Below are positions 15,841 to 17,069 of a stretch of 17,069 nucleotides of DNA, one piece after another. The notes beneath the pieces were generated by a model. The model made no database searches. It was not told the DNA's origin and saw nothing but the letters and a program-made list of their open reading frames with translations. The first letter of the stretch is position 1. Each line of letters begins with the position of its first letter. The position numbers were made by a program, and so were the translations under genes. This stretch comes from RGIG990 sp045589455 (GTDB lineage: Bacteria; Verrucomicrobiota; Kiritimatiellia; RFP12; UBA3636), in contig JAZNPC010000049.1 of the NCBI GenBank assembly GCA_045589455.1, positions 1 through 17,069 of the forward strand, given 5' to 3'.

Positions 15841-16653
15841 ATGAGAGAGTACATCAAAAAAGAAAATCAAAAGCAGTATTGGGATGTGATTTCTAATATG
15901 TATGCAGAAATTACTAAAATCTCTTTAGATGATTTTCATTATGGCCCACAAATTCCTGGAGAGAGTTCATTAAAGCTATTGCCAGAATTTTCTTCAGGGA
16001 AGACATCTCTTGAGCTTGGTAGTGGCGCCGCACAAAATAGTATTTTTCTAAATAAACGCTATGGTATGAAATGTCTAGCAATGGACATTTCAGATGAGCG
16101 CATAAAAAATGCACAAGAGCTTTGCCGCGCAGAGGGTGCAGAGGTTGAGCTTTGTGTTGCTGGCTTTGAGAATTTCTTAGAGGTTCTTAAGCAAGCCGGC
16201 CATGAGGGTGAACAATTTGATTTTGTGCATTCCTCTCATGCTATTGAATTTGTGCAGGACCCTGCCACAATTGTTAAGCAGATGGTTTCTGTTCTAAAGC
16301 CAGGTGGTACACTAATGCTTTCCACAGTTCATCCTGTTTTCAATGGTACTTGGTTTGCAAATATTGTTGAGGATGACGATGGTAATGAGTATGAAGAGTT
16401 TGGTCAATTTATTACAAATTATATTGAGCCACAAGATGATATTCGCGATGAAAGTGGTCTTCACGTTGTCTCGCGCGCACATTCAATTTCAAATTGGTTT
16501 GATTGGCTAACAGCGGCTGGTTTAACAATTACAGCACTTAAAGAGCCGGCAGCAATAGTTGATGCTCCATACACAAGTGCTGATTGGGCAGATCATGAAG
16601 GTCAGCTAGATGTAATCCCATCAACCCTAATTCTTGTCGCAAAAAAGAATTAA
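15841..16653 (+). CDS. Class I SAM-dependent methyltransferase
   Basis: 270 residues with the Rossmann-type SAM-binding motifs. Motif I is LELGSGAAQ (57-65), and the acidic residue at the end of strand 2 is D82 (LAMDIS). Motif II/III is FDFVHSSHAIEFVQDP, followed by LKPGGTLMLSTVHPVF. This fits the Methyltransf_11/25 type. The C-terminal half (HVVSRAHSISNWFDWLTAAGL...EPAAI) resembles small-molecule methyltransferases more than rRNA or DNA types, but the substrate cannot be read from the sequence. There is no clear Shine-Dalgarno before the ATG. It begins 24 bases after the gtrA-like stop codon and is probably the last gene of that transcript. It carries no DNA- or RNA-methylase signature such as NPPY or DPPY. 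Confidence 0.9.
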   Translation: MREYIKKENQKQYWDVISNMYAEITKISLDDFHYGPQIPGESSLKLLPEFSSGKTSLELGSGAAQNSIFLNKRYGMKCLAMDISDERIKNAQELCRAEGAEVELCVAGFENFLEVLKQAGHEGEQFDFVHSSHAIEFVQDPATIVKQMVSVLKPGGTLMLSTVHPVFNGTWFANIVEDDDGNEYEEFGQFITNYIEPQDDIRDESGLHVVSRAHSISNWFDWLTAAGLTITALKEPAAIVDAPYTSADWADHEGQLDVIPSTLILVAKKN

Positions 16654-16659
16654 TAAACT

Positions 16660-16679
16660 AACTGCAAACGCCAGTTTTT
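16660..16679 (+). terminator. Possible weak terminator after the methyltransferase gene
   Basis: AACTG (16660-16664) pairs with CAGTT (16672-16676) around a 7-base loop, giving a five-T tail (16675-16679) that overlaps the stem. The stem is short, so it is a candidate only. It lies 7 bases beyond the stop codon, the right place to end the purL-gtrA-methyltransferase transcript. Confidence 0.4.
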
Positions 16680-16700
16680 GATATTTACTAAGACTGTTGG

Positions 16701-16737
16701 TTGTTGTAATGTTGATTGTTGTAATGTTGATTGTTGT
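16701..16737. repeat. 15-nt tandem repeat, 2.5 copies
   Basis: TTGTTGTAATGTTGA occurs at 16701-16715 and 16716-16730 without change, then the first seven bases recur at 16731-16737. It marks the left edge of the repeat-rich end block. Confidence 0.75.
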
Positions 16738-16740
16738 CGC

Positions 16741-16876
16741 ATCGTCTATCGTCCCTCGTCAACTAGGTCTCGTCTAAAGTCTCTTGTCTAATGGCAGGGG
16801 TTGCGTGTCAACGCAAGGCGGGCGTCTCTTGTCACGGCTGTCTCATTGTCTAATTGTCCTAGCCGTCGTCCTAGCC
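16741..16876. repeat. Short-phrase repeats built on GTCTnnTTGTCTAAT
   Basis: Related words recur with small changes: GTCTCGTCTAAA (16767-16778), GTCTCTTGTCTAATG (16779-16793) and GTCTCATTGTCTAATTG (16840-16856). They are followed by GTCCTAGCC twice (16856-16864, 16868-16876). A small stem, TTGCGT/ACGCAA around GTCA (16801-16816), sits between them. No coding frame of note is present. Confidence 0.5.
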
Positions 16877-16902
16877 ACCACATAAGCACATGGGTTGCCC
16901 CC

Positions 16903-16971
16903 ACACTAGCGCTTGTAAGTTGGCCTTGCGACACCGAGAGCAAGACCATGTCCAACGTCAAGCGCTAGTGT
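16903..16971. repeat. Long composite stem-loop with 13-bp perfect ends
   Basis: ACACTAGCGCTTG (16903-16915) pairs perfectly with CAAGCGCTAGTGT (16959-16971). Inside, GTTGG (16919-16923) pairs with CCAAC (16952-16956), and CTTGC (16925-16929) with GCAAG (16940-16944) around a 10-base loop. The three helices lie on one axis with small bulges. It could be a structured RNA or a mobile palindromic element. There is no T run after it. Confidence 0.6.
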
Positions 16972-16996
16972 AGTGCGCTGCGCACACCCCAACACA

Positions 16997-17054
16997 ATCC
17001 TGAGCATCCTGCAAAATCCTGCCAATCCTGTTCCTGCGCGAGAGCGCACTCGCG
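16997..17054. repeat. ATCCTG phrase repeat and adjoining hairpin
   Basis: ATCCTG recurs at 16997, 17006, 17016 and 17025 (steps of 9, 10 and 9), then TTCCTG at 17031. Directly after, CGCGAG (17037-17042) pairs with CTCGCG (17049-17054) around AGCGCA. Similar atcctg phrases occur, as I recall, between genes in many unrelated bacteria. The block runs to the window edge. Over 16801-17040 my hand count is about 56% G+C, well above the flanking A/T-rich sequence. Confidence 0.6.
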
Positions 17055-17069
17055 TGCCCTGCACGCCAA

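Noticed and set aside
16701..16737. CRISPR array
   Set aside because: The repeats are adjacent 15-mers without spacers, and no cas gene is present.

Overview
The window reads as bacterial chromosome, most likely from the PVC superphylum (Verrucomicrobiota, Lentisphaerota, Chlamydiota and relatives). The strongest clue is a double-length UvrA of about 1775 residues made of two fused UvrA units, an arrangement known from Chlamydiae and some relatives. Supporting clues are a BspA-type leucine-rich repeat protein joined to LA_2272-like repeats, and intergenic phrase-like repeats. The phylum call is inference and could be wrong. No rRNA, tRNA, CRISPR array, transposase or phage gene is visible.

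Layout from left to right. (1) Positions 1-181, minus: the 5' end of a small secreted glycine-zipper protein with its own promoter. (2) 182-549: an intergenic region with a patch of short-phrase repeats and a good promoter for uvrA. (3) 550-5877, plus: fused uvrA, nucleotide excision repair. (4) 5878-6360: 483 bases without a gene, holding several small perfect hairpins and a 24-nt A/T-rich palindrome present twice. (5) 6361-7824, plus: a secreted repeat protein. It converges on three minus-strand paralogous lipoprotein genes (7922-9092) that share one strong terminator. (6) 9093-9442: a divergent intergenic region with four related 17-bp units, followed by a promoter for a zinc-ribbon/TM2 membrane protein (9443-10168). 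(7) 10330-11250: a YhcC-type radical SAM protein. (8) 11392-16653: purL (purine synthesis), a GtrA-like membrane protein and a SAM methyltransferase, closely spaced and probably co-transcribed. (9) 16654-17069: no gene; a GC-rich block of short repeats and hairpins begins at about 16740.

The housekeeping genes (uvrA, purL) are complete and keep their catalytic motifs. The stretch from about 6240 to 10330 is clearly more A/T-rich than purL. It encodes mostly envelope or secreted proteins of unknown role and looks like accessory sequence set among core genes.

I found no convincing new enzymatic or defence system. The least explained material is non-coding: the hairpins at 5953-6216, the symmetric four-unit element at 9215-9368, and the GC-rich repeat block at the right end. 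Among proteins, the most unusual are the LRR/LA_2272-like chimera and the second UvrA unit, which appears to lack the insertion domain.
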